A stretch of 25,454 nucleotides of DNA from Lachnospiraceae bacterium UBA3845 (GCA_002392705.1 DGHP01000078.1:1-25454); one strand, 5' to 3'; shown: positions 15,787-23,844, counted from the stretch's first letter. The notes: generated from the letters alone by a model not told the origin. Program-made: numbers and translations.

Positions 15787-16944
15787 ATGTATAAATATGC
15801 TTGCCTGAATGCAATCAGCCAGAAGGGTCTTTCCTGCTTTGACGCGAATTATGTGAAGACAGACGATATCCAGGGTGCCGACGCGATCCTGGTCCGCAGC
15901 GCAAATATGCATGAGATGCACCTGGATGATTCGGTCCTTGCCATCGCCAGGGCCGGCGCAGGCGTTAATAATATTCCGCTTGACAAATACGCGGACCGGG
16001 GCGTCGTTGTCTTCAACACGCCGGGCGCCAACGCCAACGGCGTCAAGGAGATGGTTTTTGCCGGCATGCTGCTGGCAGCCCGCGACATCGTGGGCGGCGT
16101 CAACTGGATCAATGAGAATGTCTCGGATCTGAATATCGCCAAGGACGTGGAAAAGCAGAAAAAACAGTACGCGGGAACCGAGCTTTCCGGGAAGAAGCTG
16201 GGCATCATCGGCCTTGGGGCGATCGGCTGCCTGGTGGCGAACGCCGCGGTTCACATGGGCATGGACGTGTACGGCTATGACCCCTATATTTCCGTCAACG
16301 CGGCCTGGAATCTGAGCCGTTCTGTAAAGCACATCAATGATGTGAACCAGATCTACAGGGAATGCGACTATATCACGATTCATGTCCCGCTGCTGGATTC
16401 CACGAAAGGCATGATCGGCCGGGATGCCATCGCCCAGATGAAAACGAATGCCGTCATCCTGAATTACGCCAGGGATCTGCTGGTGGATGAGGATGCCGTC
16501 CTGGAGGCTCTGGATGAGGGAAGGATCCGGAAGTATGTCTGCGATTTCCCGAACACAAAGACGATCGGGCACAGCGGCGTTCTCCTGACTCCGCATCTGG
16601 GCGCTTCCACCGCGGAATCTGAGGAAAACTGCGCCGTCATGGCCGTCACCCAGCTGATGGAGTTCCTGGAGAACGGCAATATCATTAATTCGGTCAACTA
16701 CCCGTCCTGCAATATGGGCGTGTGCAGCAGCGCGCAGCGGATCGCCATCTACCACAGGAATGTCAAGCATATGATCCGGCAGATCATGGATAAGCTCTCC
16801 AACACGAATGTCGCCAACATGTCCAATACCAGCCGCGGCGAATATGCCTATACGATGATCGATGTCGATGACGCCGTCAGGCCGGAGACGGTGGCGGAGA
16901 TCGGCTCGATTCCGGATGTGCTTCGCGTAAGAGTCGTGAAATAA
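15787..16944 (+). CDS. serA: D-3-phosphoglycerate dehydrogenase (short, ACT-containing form)
   Basis: Oxidises 3-phosphoglycerate to 3-phosphohydroxypyruvate with NAD, the committed step of serine synthesis. At 385 residues it is the short form. The Rossmann motif GIIGLGAIGCLVANA begins near residue 138, DPY follows, and the catalytic Arg (NYARD) and His (LTPHLGAST) are in place. The usual catalytic Glu position (DVFxxEP in other enzymes) reads CDFPNTK, with no acid at that point. The last 65 residues form an ACT-type domain, suggesting serine feedback control. AGGAAAGG precedes the ATG. It follows serC and precedes the DUF1015 gene across a probable terminator. Confidence 0.93.
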   Translation: MYKYACLNAISQKGLSCFDANYVKTDDIQGADAILVRSANMHEMHLDDSVLAIARAGAGVNNIPLDKYADRGVVVFNTPGANANGVKEMVFAGMLLAARDIVGGVNWINENVSDLNIAKDVEKQKKQYAGTELSGKKLGIIGLGAIGCLVANAAVHMGMDVYGYDPYISVNAAWNLSRSVKHINDVNQIYRECDYITIHVPLLDSTKGMIGRDAIAQMKTNAVILNYARDLLVDEDAVLEALDEGRIRKYVCDFPNTKTIGHSGVLLTPHLGASTAESEENCAVMAVTQLMEFLENGNIINSVNYPSCNMGVCSSAQRIAIYHRNVKHMIRQIMDKLSNTNVANMSNTSRGEYAYTMIDVDDAVRPETVAEIGSIPDVLRVRVVK

Positions 16945-16945
16945 T

Positions 16946-17028
16946 AACAGACGGCCCGGCTGTCAGATGCAGGGAAACACGGATATCATCCGTGTATCTT
17001 ACCTTCCGTACAGACCGGGCTGTTTTTT
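16946..17028 (+). terminator. Compound stem with T-run between serA and the DUF1015 gene (terminator or attenuator)
   Basis: AACAG (16946-16950) pairs with CTGTT (17020-17024), CCCGG (16955-16959) with CCGGG (17015-17019), and CTGT (16960-16963) with ACAG (17010-17013). Inside is a perfect 8-bp hairpin, ACACGGAT/ATCCGTGT with loop ATC (16977-16995). T6 follows (17023-17028), and the AGGAGG of the next gene starts 7 bases later. Confidence 0.55.
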
Positions 17029-17047
17029 CGTATCCAGGAGGTTCAAA

Positions 17048-18283
17048 ATGGCTGAGATCAGACCCTTCTGCGCCATTCATCCCGCTGACGGGCTGTGGCA
17101 GAGGATCGCGGCGCTTCCCTATGATGTTTACAACCGCAGGGAGGCGAGAGAGGAGGCGGCTAAGGACCCGCTCTCTTTTCTGAATATAGACCGCCCGGAA
17201 ACCCAGTTCCCGGAAGACTGTGATATGTATGCTCCCGAGGTTTACGAAAAGGCCCGGGAGCTGCTTGAGACGCGGATCCGGGAGGGATCCTTTATCAAGG
17301 ATGAGACGCCCTCCTATTACCTCTATGAACTTACCATGGAGGGCAGGTGCCAGGCCGGCTTTGTCGGCTGCGCCGGTATAGATGATTACCTGAACGGGGT
17401 GATCCGCAGACATGAGCTGACCAGGGAAGAGAAAGAGCTCGACCGGATCCGCCATGTGGACACGGTGAATGCCCAGACGGGTCCCATCCTGCTTGCCTAC
17501 CGGCAGACCGGCATTCTGAGAGACCTCTCCGCCCGCCTGCGGGAGCAGGATCCGCTGTTTGATTTCGTCTCCCCGGACGGCGTCCGCCACAGGGGCTTCA
17601 GAGTCCCTGAAGATGACACGGATCAGGTCCGGGATGCCTTCCGCTCGGTCGGACAGGTCTACATCGCCGACGGACACCACCGGGCGGCAAGCGCCGTGAA
17701 GGTGGGGCTGAAAAGAAGGGAGGAGAACCCCGGATACAGCGGGGAAGAGCCCTTCAACTATTTTCTTTCGGTTCTCTTCCCCGACGACGAGCTCATGATC
17801 ATGGACTACAACCGGGTTGTAAAGGACCTGAACGGACTCAGCCCGGAAGCCTTTCTTGAAAAGCTCCGGGAAAAATGCGAGATAAAAGACGTCCGTTTTT
17901 CCCCGCTTGCTCCTCAGAGAAAAGGGGAATTCTCCCTCTTCTTGTCAGGGAACTGGTACAGGATGGCCTTCCGGCCTGCCCTGTGCTCCTCTGATCCGGT
18001 GGAAGGCCTGGATGTCTCGATCCTTCAGAGGGAGATCCTCGGCCCGGTCCTGGGAATAAAGGATCCGAGGACCGACGGACGGATTGATTTTGTCGGCGGA
18101 ATCCGCGGCTACGCGGAACTGATTGAGCGCTGCAAAAAAGACTGCAAGGCGGCCTTTGCCATGTATCCCACCTCGATCGGGGAGCTGTTCGCCGTGGCGG
18201 ACGCGGGGCTTTTAATGCCTCCCAAGTCCACCTGGTTTGAGCCGAAGCTGCGGAGCGGGCTGTTTCTGCACGCGCTGAGCTGA
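17048..18283 (+). CDS. DUF1015 family protein
   Basis: A 411-residue protein of a widespread family without an established function. It has the N-terminal signature (IRPFCAIHPADG, then AALPYDVYNRREARE), IRRHELTREEKELDRIRH near residues 119-136, AQTGPILLAY (142-151), and the hallmark YIADGHHRAASA (205-216). DGHHR resembles the motif of ParB/sulfiredoxin-fold enzymes such as free-serine kinases; that link is inference. The frame is open from 16967, but ATG 17048 is chosen because AGGAGG lies 6 bases before it and the family starts here; the region before it is the terminator stem. It follows serC-serA, which suggests a role in serine or phosphoserine metabolism. The last codons are the first unit of a tandem repeat. 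Confidence 0.88.
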   Translation: MAEIRPFCAIHPADGLWQRIAALPYDVYNRREAREEAAKDPLSFLNIDRPETQFPEDCDMYAPEVYEKARELLETRIREGSFIKDETPSYYLYELTMEGRCQAGFVGCAGIDDYLNGVIRRHELTREEKELDRIRHVDTVNAQTGPILLAYRQTGILRDLSARLREQDPLFDFVSPDGVRHRGFRVPEDDTDQVRDAFRSVGQVYIADGHHRAASAVKVGLKRREENPGYSGEEPFNYFLSVLFPDDELMIMDYNRVVKDLNGLSPEAFLEKLREKCEIKDVRFSPLAPQRKGEFSLFLSGNWYRMAFRPALCSSDPVEGLDVSILQREILGPVLGIKDPRTDGRIDFVGGIRGYAELIERCKKDCKAAFAMYPTSIGELFAVADAGLLMPPKSTWFEPKLRSGLFLHALS

Positions 18284-18410
18284 GGATATCACGTCCCGGG
18301 CGGGCATCACACAGGGGATGTTTTTCTACATGCGCTGAGCTGAAGATATTACGCTCTGGGCGGCATCACACAGGGGATGCTTTTCTGCACGAGCTGAACT
18401 GAGGATGTGT
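18263..18410 (+). repeat. Three-unit degenerate tandem repeat (about 60 bp) overlapping the DUF1015 gene 3' end
   Basis: Units start at 18263, 18323 and 18382. Units 1 (60 bp) and 2 (59 bp) share 51 positions; all eight substitutions are transitions, plus one deletion. Unit 3 is partial. Unit 1 contains the last six codons and stop of the DUF1015 gene, and the later units repeat GCTGAGCTGA or a close variant outside the gene. This fills the first part of the 386-base gap before glgB; a terminator, then the glgB promoter and leader, fill the rest. Confidence 0.75.
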
Positions 18411-18444
18411 CAGCTGCCCTGTGCATCTGAATAAATGATTATGG

Positions 18445-18472
18445 AGGCCCCGGCGCTGTCCGGGGCCTTTTT
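18445..18472 (+). terminator. Intrinsic terminator downstream of the DUF1015 gene
   Basis: Perfect 9-bp stem AGGCCCCGG/CCGGGGCCT with loop CGCTGT (18445-18468), followed by a T-run to 18472. Confidence 0.85.
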
Positions 18473-18530
18473 GCGTGATGCCGCCGGGGCGGAATTGTTA
18501 CTTTGCCCGAAGGCAACTTTACGGGATCGG

Positions 18531-18559
18531 TTGTATTTGTGAATGATTGATGATAAAAT
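18531..18559 (+). promoter_or_regulatory. Predicted sigma-A promoter for glgB
   Basis: TTGTAT (18531-18536), 17-base spacer, TAAAAT (18554-18559). Start near 18566 gives a leader of about 100 nt. Both boxes fit the consensus well. Confidence 0.6.
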
Positions 18560-18669
18560 AGCCTTGAATTTTTGTCAGTCAGTGCAGGAATACTGTCATT
18601 TCCCGGAACGGAAGGCAGCCTGTACTGTCTATTCTGCTCAGAGAAGGACTTGACCTGGGAGGTAGCTGA

Positions 18670-21150
18670 ATGAACGAAAAACTCTATAATGCCATGGACT
18701 GGGCCCGGATTGAGGGGCTGGTTTATTCCGAGGAAGACAATCCGCATGATTTTCTCGGAGCGTCTGTCACGGAGGAAGGGATCCTTGTGCAGGCCTTTCT
18801 GCCGACCGCGCTGCGCGTGAACGTGAGGTCAGGGGATACGCTCTATCCTATGGAGATGGTGGATGAGAACGGCTTTTTCGCGGTTTTCCTCCCGGGGCAG
18901 GAGATTCCGGCCTATACGATCGAGGCGGAATTCGACAACGGCTCCGCCGAGTCCTATATAGATCCTTATAATTATGAGCCGCAGATTCCGCAGAAGGTTC
19001 TGAAGAAGTTTGCGGCGGGCATCTGCTATGATATTTACCGCTATCTGGGAGCGCATCCCATGACCGTGAACGGGACGGAGGGCGTCTATTTTGCCGTCTG
19101 GGCCCCGAACGCGATGCGGGTCAGCCTGGTGGGCGATTTCAATCTCTGGGACGGCCGCAGGATCCCCATGAGAAGGCTCGGAGACAGCGGAATCTTTGAG
19201 ATCTTCCTTCCCGGGATGAAGATCGGCAGCCTGTACAAGTATGAGATCAAGGCGAAGAACAGCCTTACCTTCCTGAAGTCGGATCCCTACGCCTTTGAGG
19301 CGGAGCGGCGTCCGGACACCGCCTCGATCGTCTGCGGCGAGTCTTCCTATGTCTGGCACGATCAGGCCTGGATGGAAAAACGCGCCGAGGAACGGATCAG
19401 CGCAGATCCGGTTTCCGTCTACCAGCTGCACCTTGCGACCTGGAAGGAAGCGGAGGATCCGGACAGTTTCCGCAATTACCGGGAGATCGCAGAGGATCTG
19501 GCGGATTATGTGAAGAAGATGGGCTACACCCATGTGGAACTTTTCCCGGTTATGGAGCATATGGACGACGCGTCCATGGGCTTTTCCGTCACCGGATATT
19601 ACGCGCCGACTTCCCGCTACGGGACGCCGGACGATTTCCGCTATTTTATTGATTATCTGCATCAGCAGAAGATCGGCGTCTTTCTGGACTGGGTTCCCAG
19701 CCATTTCCCGCGTGACACCCACGCGCTGATCGGCTTTGACGGGACCTGTCTCTACGAGCACAGCGATCCGCGCAAGGCGCTTTTTGCTGCGGACGGCGGC
19801 CTGTGCTACAATTACGCCAGGGCGGAGGTCAAGAATTTCCTGATCGCAAATGCCCTCTACTGGGCGAAGGAGTTTCACGCGGACGGCCTGCGCTTTGACG
19901 ATATCTCCCGCGTTCTTTACCTGGATTACGGGAAGCGGCCGGGCGAGTGGGTCTCCAACCTCTACGGCGGGAATGAGAACCTGGACGCGGTTGAATTCTT
20001 CAAGCACCTGAATTCCATTTTCCACAAAGAGGTTCCGGGAGCGGTCCTGATCGCGGAGGATACCTCCGAGTGGCCCATGGTAACCGGCAGTGTGGAGGAT
20101 GACGGGCTCGGATTTGATTTCAAATGGAACAAGGGCTATAAGAACGCCCTGATCGAGTACATGCAGCTCGATCCCATTTTCCGGGGTTCCCATCACGCGG
20201 AGCTGATCTTCAGCATGGTATACAATTATTCCGAGAATTTCATGCTCGCCCTGCCCTGGGCGGACATGACGGAAGGCTACGGGTCCATGTATGCGAAGGT
20301 CCCCGGTAAGAAGAGAAATAAGCTGGCCAATCTGAGAGCCGCCTATGGCTATCTCTTCATGCACCCGGGCAAGAAGCTTCTTTCCATGGGCTGCGACATA
20401 GCCCAGAAGAGCGGCATGAGCCCGGTGAGCGGCGTGGACTGGACCTGTCTGGAGGAGGAAGAGAATCAGCAGTTCCAGAATTACATGGCGGCCCTTCTGA
20501 AGCTCTACAGGGACAATCCGGCCCTCTGCGCCCTGGATTTTGACCCGGACGGCTTTGAATGGATCAATAATATTTCCGCCAATGAGAACATGCTGGTTTT
20601 CCTCAGGAAGAGTTCCATCGAGGAACAGATGCTGCTTGTTGTGGTGAATTTCTCGGCGCTCAGCTACCCGGATCACAAGATCGGCGTTCCCTTCCGGGGA
20701 AAATACAAGGAGATTTTCAATTCCGACGCCGTGTCTTTCGGCGGGGAAGGAAATGTGAATCCCAGGGTGAAGACTTCAAAGGCCGATGAGTGCGATGAGC
20801 TTCCGAATTCCATCCGCATTCTGGTACCGCCCATGGGAGTCAGCGTCTTTTCATGCACCAGGCTGGAGGAGCCGGAAAAAGCGCCTGTGAAGGCTGCAGT
20901 AAAGAAAAGCGCGGCTAAAATGTTTTCCGAAGAAACTAAGAAGAGCGGCTCTAAGAAAGCAGGAGCAGGTTCTGCCGTGAAGAGCGCCGCCAGGACTGCT
21001 GCCAGGACGGCAAAATCGGCCGGAAGCAGGGCGAAGACAGCGGCGAAGAGCGCGGCAGAAACAGCCGGGAAGGCCGCCGCGAAGATCGCTGAGACGGCGG
21101 AAAAGGCTGCAGCCTCCATCAGCAGCACAGCGGAGAAGACTGAGAAATAA
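18670..21150 (+). CDS. glgB: 1,4-alpha-glucan branching enzyme-like protein (GH13_9) with altered region IV and Lys/Ala-rich tail
   Basis: An 826-residue GlgB homologue. Order: N-terminal beta domain (NPHDFLGASVTEEG), CBM48 (about 135-195, VYFAVWAPNAMRVSLVGDFN), GH13 barrel, and C-terminal beta domain to about 730. Region I is DWVPSHFP (Asp340). The nucleophile is Asp410 in DGLRFDDIS, and the acid/base is Glu463 in IAEDTSEW. Region IV, SHDEVVHG in E. coli GlgB, reads PWADMTEG here; by a gap-free by-eye alignment, His-Asp becomes Trp530-Ala531. The conserved SWGYQPTG region is also changed, to SMGFSVTG. The last 94 residues (733-826) are almost all Lys, Ala, Ser, Thr, Glu and Gly, like a histone-H1 tail. 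GGGAGG precedes the ATG. It may be an active but divergent enzyme or a non-catalytic glycogen-binding paralogue. Own promoter, apparently monocistronic. Confidence 0.88.
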   Translation: MNEKLYNAMDWARIEGLVYSEEDNPHDFLGASVTEEGILVQAFLPTALRVNVRSGDTLYPMEMVDENGFFAVFLPGQEIPAYTIEAEFDNGSAESYIDPYNYEPQIPQKVLKKFAAGICYDIYRYLGAHPMTVNGTEGVYFAVWAPNAMRVSLVGDFNLWDGRRIPMRRLGDSGIFEIFLPGMKIGSLYKYEIKAKNSLTFLKSDPYAFEAERRPDTASIVCGESSYVWHDQAWMEKRAEERISADPVSVYQLHLATWKEAEDPDSFRNYREIAEDLADYVKKMGYTHVELFPVMEHMDDASMGFSVTGYYAPTSRYGTPDDFRYFIDYLHQQKIGVFLDWVPSHFPRDTHALIGFDGTCLYEHSDPRKALFAADGGLCYNYARAEVKNFLIANALYWAKEFHADGLRFDDISRVLYLDYGKRPGEWVSNLYGGNENLDAVEFFKHLNSIFHKEVPGAVLIAEDTSEWPMVTGSVEDDGLGFDFKWNKGYKNALIEYMQLDPIFRGSHHAELIFSMVYNYSENFMLALPWADMTEGYGSMYAKVPGKKRNKLANLRAAYGYLFMHPGKKLLSMGCDIAQKSGMSPVSGVDWTCLEEEENQQFQNYMAALLKLYRDNPALCALDFDPDGFEWINNISANENMLVFLRKSSIEEQMLLVVVNFSALSYPDHKIGVPFRGKYKEIFNSDAVSFGGEGNVNPRVKTSKADECDELPNSIRILVPPMGVSVFSCTRLEEPEKAPVKAAVKKSAAKMFSEETKKSGSKKAGAGSAVKSAARTAARTAKSAGSRAKTAAKSAAETAGKAAAKIAETAEKAAASISSTAEKTEK

Positions 21151-21178
21151 GACAGGGGGAAAGAGAAGAGTCTTCTCC
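21132..21178 (+). other. Inverted repeat spanning the glgB stop codon
   Basis: GGAGAAGACT (21132-21141) and AGTCTTCTCC (21169-21178) form a perfect 10-bp stem; the 3' part can alternatively fold on itself. No T-run follows, so termination is uncertain. Confidence 0.4.
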
Positions 21179-21236
21179 CGGCATCGGCCGAGAGAGGACT
21201 TGGTCCTGCCGGTTCTGGAGAAAGGGCGGGATAGGA

Positions 21237-23819
21237 ATGAATTCATATTGCCTGACCGTTAACGGTAAAAAAGTTCAGACGCAGGAGGACAAAAGCCTCC
21301 TGCGGTTTTTGCGTGACGACCTGCATCTTCACTCGGTCAAGGACGGATGTTCGGAGGGCGCCTGCGGCGCCTGCACGATTCTTGCTGACGGAAAGCCGGT
21401 CCGCGCCTGCGTGCTGAAGACTTCCCAGGCGGCAGGAAAGCAGATCCTGACCGTGGAAGGCCTGTCTGACCGGGAGAAAGAGATCTATGTCTATGCCTTC
21501 GGCAGCAGGGGCGCGGTTCAGTGCGGCTTCTGCACACCCGGCATGGTGATGAGCGCAAAAGCCCTTCTCGACAGCAGGCCCTGTCCGTCGGAGGAGGAGA
21601 TAAAAGCGGCTCTTCGGCCGAATCTCTGCCGCTGCACCGGCTACAAGAAGATTATCGACGCTGTGCTCTGCGCATCCCGCCTCCTGCGGGGAGAAGAAGA
21701 GATGAAGGCTCCGGCCATGGAAGGGGAAGGAGCGGTAGGGAGGAATACCTTCCGGGTGGATGTGAGGGAGAAGGTCCTGGGCCTCGGCATCTACCCGGAC
21801 GATGTCGAGATGGAAGGCATGGTCTACGGATCCTGCCTGCGCTCCGCCTACCCGAGGGCGGTCGTGAAACAGATCGATCCTTCCCCCGCGGAAAAACTGC
21901 CGGGAGTTCTGGCGGTGCTGACCGCCGGCGATGTTCCGAACAATAAGGTCGGACATATCCAGCAGGACTGGGATGTGATGATTCCGGAGGGCGGAACGAC
22001 CCGGATGATGGGGGATGCCCTCTGCCTCATTGTCGCGGAAAAGCGGGAGATTCTGGAGGAAGCGAAGAAGCTGGTCAGAGTGGACTATGAAGTGCTCAGG
22101 CCGGTCAGGAACATAGAGGAAGCCATGGCTGAGGACGCGCCTTTCATCCATCCGGAAGGCAATCTCTGCCAGACAAGACATGTAAAAAGAGGGGACGCGA
22201 AAGCAGCCCTCGCACGTTCCGCCTACAGGGCCAGCGCTCATTTTGAAACCCCCTTTACCGAGCACGCCTTTCTGGAGCCGGAATGCGCAGTCGCCTATCC
22301 CTACAGGGACGGAATCAAGGTCCTGTCCTCCGACCAGGGCGCCTACGATACCAGGCGGGAGATCGCGCTCATGTTCGGCTGGGATCCGGAGCGGATCGTG
22401 GTGGAGAATCAGCTGGTAGGAGGAGGCTTCGGCGGCAAGGAGGACGTCAGCGTGCAGCATCTGGCCGCCCTGGCAGCCTGGCATCTGAAAAGGCCGGTGA
22501 AGGTGAAGCTCTCCCGGCATGAGTCCATCTGCTTCCATCCCAAACGTCACGCCATGAAGGCGGACTTTACCCTGGGCTGTGATGAGAACGGGATCTTTAC
22601 GGGACTGGACTGTGAGATCTATTTTGACACAGGCGCCTACGCCTCCCTGTGCGGACCTGTCCTGGAGCGGGCCTGCACCCACGCGGTGGGACCTTACTGC
22701 TATCAGAATACCGATATCCGGGGCTACGGATATTATACAAACAACCCTCCTGCGGGCGCTTTCCGGGGCTTTGGCGTCAGCCAGAGTGAATTTGCCCTGG
22801 AGATGGTCATCAACGCGCTTGCCCGGAAGGCTTCGCTCTCCCCGTGGGAGATCCGCTGGCGCAATGCCATCGAGCCGGGCAGGGTGCTTCCGAACGGCCA
22901 GATCGCGGACCGGTCCACTGCCCTGAAGGAGACTCTGCTTGCCGTAAAGGATGAGTATGAACGTCATCCGGGCCATGCGGGAATCGCCTGCGCCATGAAA
23001 AATTCCGGCGTGGGCGTCGGACTTCCGGACAAGGGACGGGCCAGGATCGTGGTCGAGGACGGCAGATGCGTTATCTACTCGGCCGCTTCCGACATCGGAC
23101 AGGGCTGCATGACCGTGTTCTGCCAGATCGCCGCGCAGGTGACCGGGCTTCCTATGGATCTGATCCGGAACGGAAAGTCGAACACGGAGAATGCGCCTGA
23201 TTCCGGGACGACCTCCGGCTCGCGCCAGACCCTCCTGACCGGGGAGGCGGTCAGAGGAGCCGCGGCGAAGCTGAAAGAGGCCCTTGAGGAAAATGGGCGG
23301 GATCTGAAAGCCCTGGAAGGGCAGGCGTTTTTCTATGAGTACTACGAGCCGACCGATCCCCTGGGGACGGATAAGCCCAATCCGAAGAGCCACATCGCCT
23401 ATGCCTACGGAACCAATCTGGCGATCCTGGATGACAGCGGAAAGCTGACGGATCTGTACGCGGCCTACGACGCCGGGAAGGTGGTGAATCCCATTTCCCT
23501 AGAGGGCCAGATCGAGGGCGGCGCCCTGATGTCCATGGGCTTCGCGCTCACGGAGCATTTTGACCTGGAGGACTGCGTGCCGAAAGCAAAGCTGGGCACC
23601 CTGGGCCTTCTGCGGGCGCCCCAGATTCCCCGGATCCACGCCATCACGGTTGAGAAGGGGGAATATCTGGACACTGCCTGCGGAGCCAAGGGGATCGGGG
23701 AGATTACCTCCATTCCCGCCGCGCCGGCCATCGCCGGGGCCTACTATGCCCTGGACGGGAAGTTCAGGACCCGCCTGCCCCTGGAGGATACCTTCTACAG
23801 CAGGAAAAAAGAAAAGTGA
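21237..23819 (+). CDS. Single-chain molybdopterin hydroxylase, selenium-dependent xanthine dehydrogenase-like
   Basis: An 860-residue fusion of a [2Fe-2S] domain and a molybdopterin catalytic domain of the xanthine oxidase family, without a FAD domain. Plant-type cluster: Cys38, 43, 46 and 58 (CSEGACGAC). Second cluster: Cys96, 99, 131 and 133 (CGFCTPGM, then NLCRCTGYKKI). The Mo domain begins near residue 170 and has VGGGFGGKED (about 392-401), PPAGAFRGFGVSQ, TSGSRQT and the catalytic Glu822 in AKGIGEI. Fusion order and length fit the family annotated as selenium-dependent xanthine dehydrogenase, whose Se is a labile ligand rather than selenocysteine; the exact substrate (xanthine or another purine) is inference. 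The ribosome site is weak (AAGGGCGGG). No FAD subunit, cofactor-maturation or purine genes are adjacent. Confidence 0.85.
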   Translation: MNSYCLTVNGKKVQTQEDKSLLRFLRDDLHLHSVKDGCSEGACGACTILADGKPVRACVLKTSQAAGKQILTVEGLSDREKEIYVYAFGSRGAVQCGFCTPGMVMSAKALLDSRPCPSEEEIKAALRPNLCRCTGYKKIIDAVLCASRLLRGEEEMKAPAMEGEGAVGRNTFRVDVREKVLGLGIYPDDVEMEGMVYGSCLRSAYPRAVVKQIDPSPAEKLPGVLAVLTAGDVPNNKVGHIQQDWDVMIPEGGTTRMMGDALCLIVAEKREILEEAKKLVRVDYEVLRPVRNIEEAMAEDAPFIHPEGNLCQTRHVKRGDAKAALARSAYRASAHFETPFTEHAFLEPECAVAYPYRDGIKVLSSDQGAYDTRREIALMFGWDPERIVVENQLVGGGFGGKEDVSVQHLAALAAWHLKRPVKVKLSRHESICFHPKRHAMKADFTLGCDENGIFTGLDCEIYFDTGAYASLCGPVLERACTHAVGPYCYQNTDIRGYGYYTNNPPAGAFRGFGVSQSEFALEMVINALARKASLSPWEIRWRNAIEPGRVLPNGQIADRSTALKETLLAVKDEYERHPGHAGIACAMKNSGVGVGLPDKGRARIVVEDGRCVIYSAASDIGQGCMTVFCQIAAQVTGLPMDLIRNGKSNTENAPDSGTTSGSRQTLLTGEAVRGAAAKLKEALEENGRDLKALEGQAFFYEYYEPTDPLGTDKPNPKSHIAYAYGTNLAILDDSGKLTDLYAAYDAGKVVNPISLEGQIEGGALMSMGFALTEHFDLEDCVPKAKLGTLGLLRAPQIPRIHAITVEKGEYLDTACGAKGIGEITSIPAAPAIAGAYYALDGKFRTRLPLEDTFYSRKKEK

Positions 23820-23828
23820 GGCTGTGTG

Positions 23829-23844
23829 CCGTGAATAGTAACAG
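23829..23844 (+). repeat. Copy of a dispersed CCGTGAATAGTAACAG-like motif
   Basis: The 14 bases 23830-23843 are identical to 10973-10986 upstream of ilvD. A variant differing by three transitions is at 24155-24170, and a looser copy at 24181-24193. All are intergenic, and this one directly precedes the pheS promoter. Confidence 0.45.

Noticed and set aside
16967..17047. Upstream start for the DUF1015 gene at 16967
   Set aside because: It would translate the terminator stem; ATG 17048 has AGGAGG and begins with the family signature.
20221..20280. Frameshift as the cause of the altered GlgB region IV
   Set aside because: Codons stay in frame and match the family on both sides without gaps, so the change is substitution, not a local frameshift.
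18829..20676. 615-codon minus-strand open frame opposite glgB
   Set aside because: Antisense shadow of a well-conserved gene; translation has no family motif and no start signals.
21243..23393. 716-codon minus-strand open frame opposite the molybdoenzyme gene
   Set aside because: Antisense shadow in GC-rich coding DNA; the sense strand carries all Fe-S and Mo motifs.
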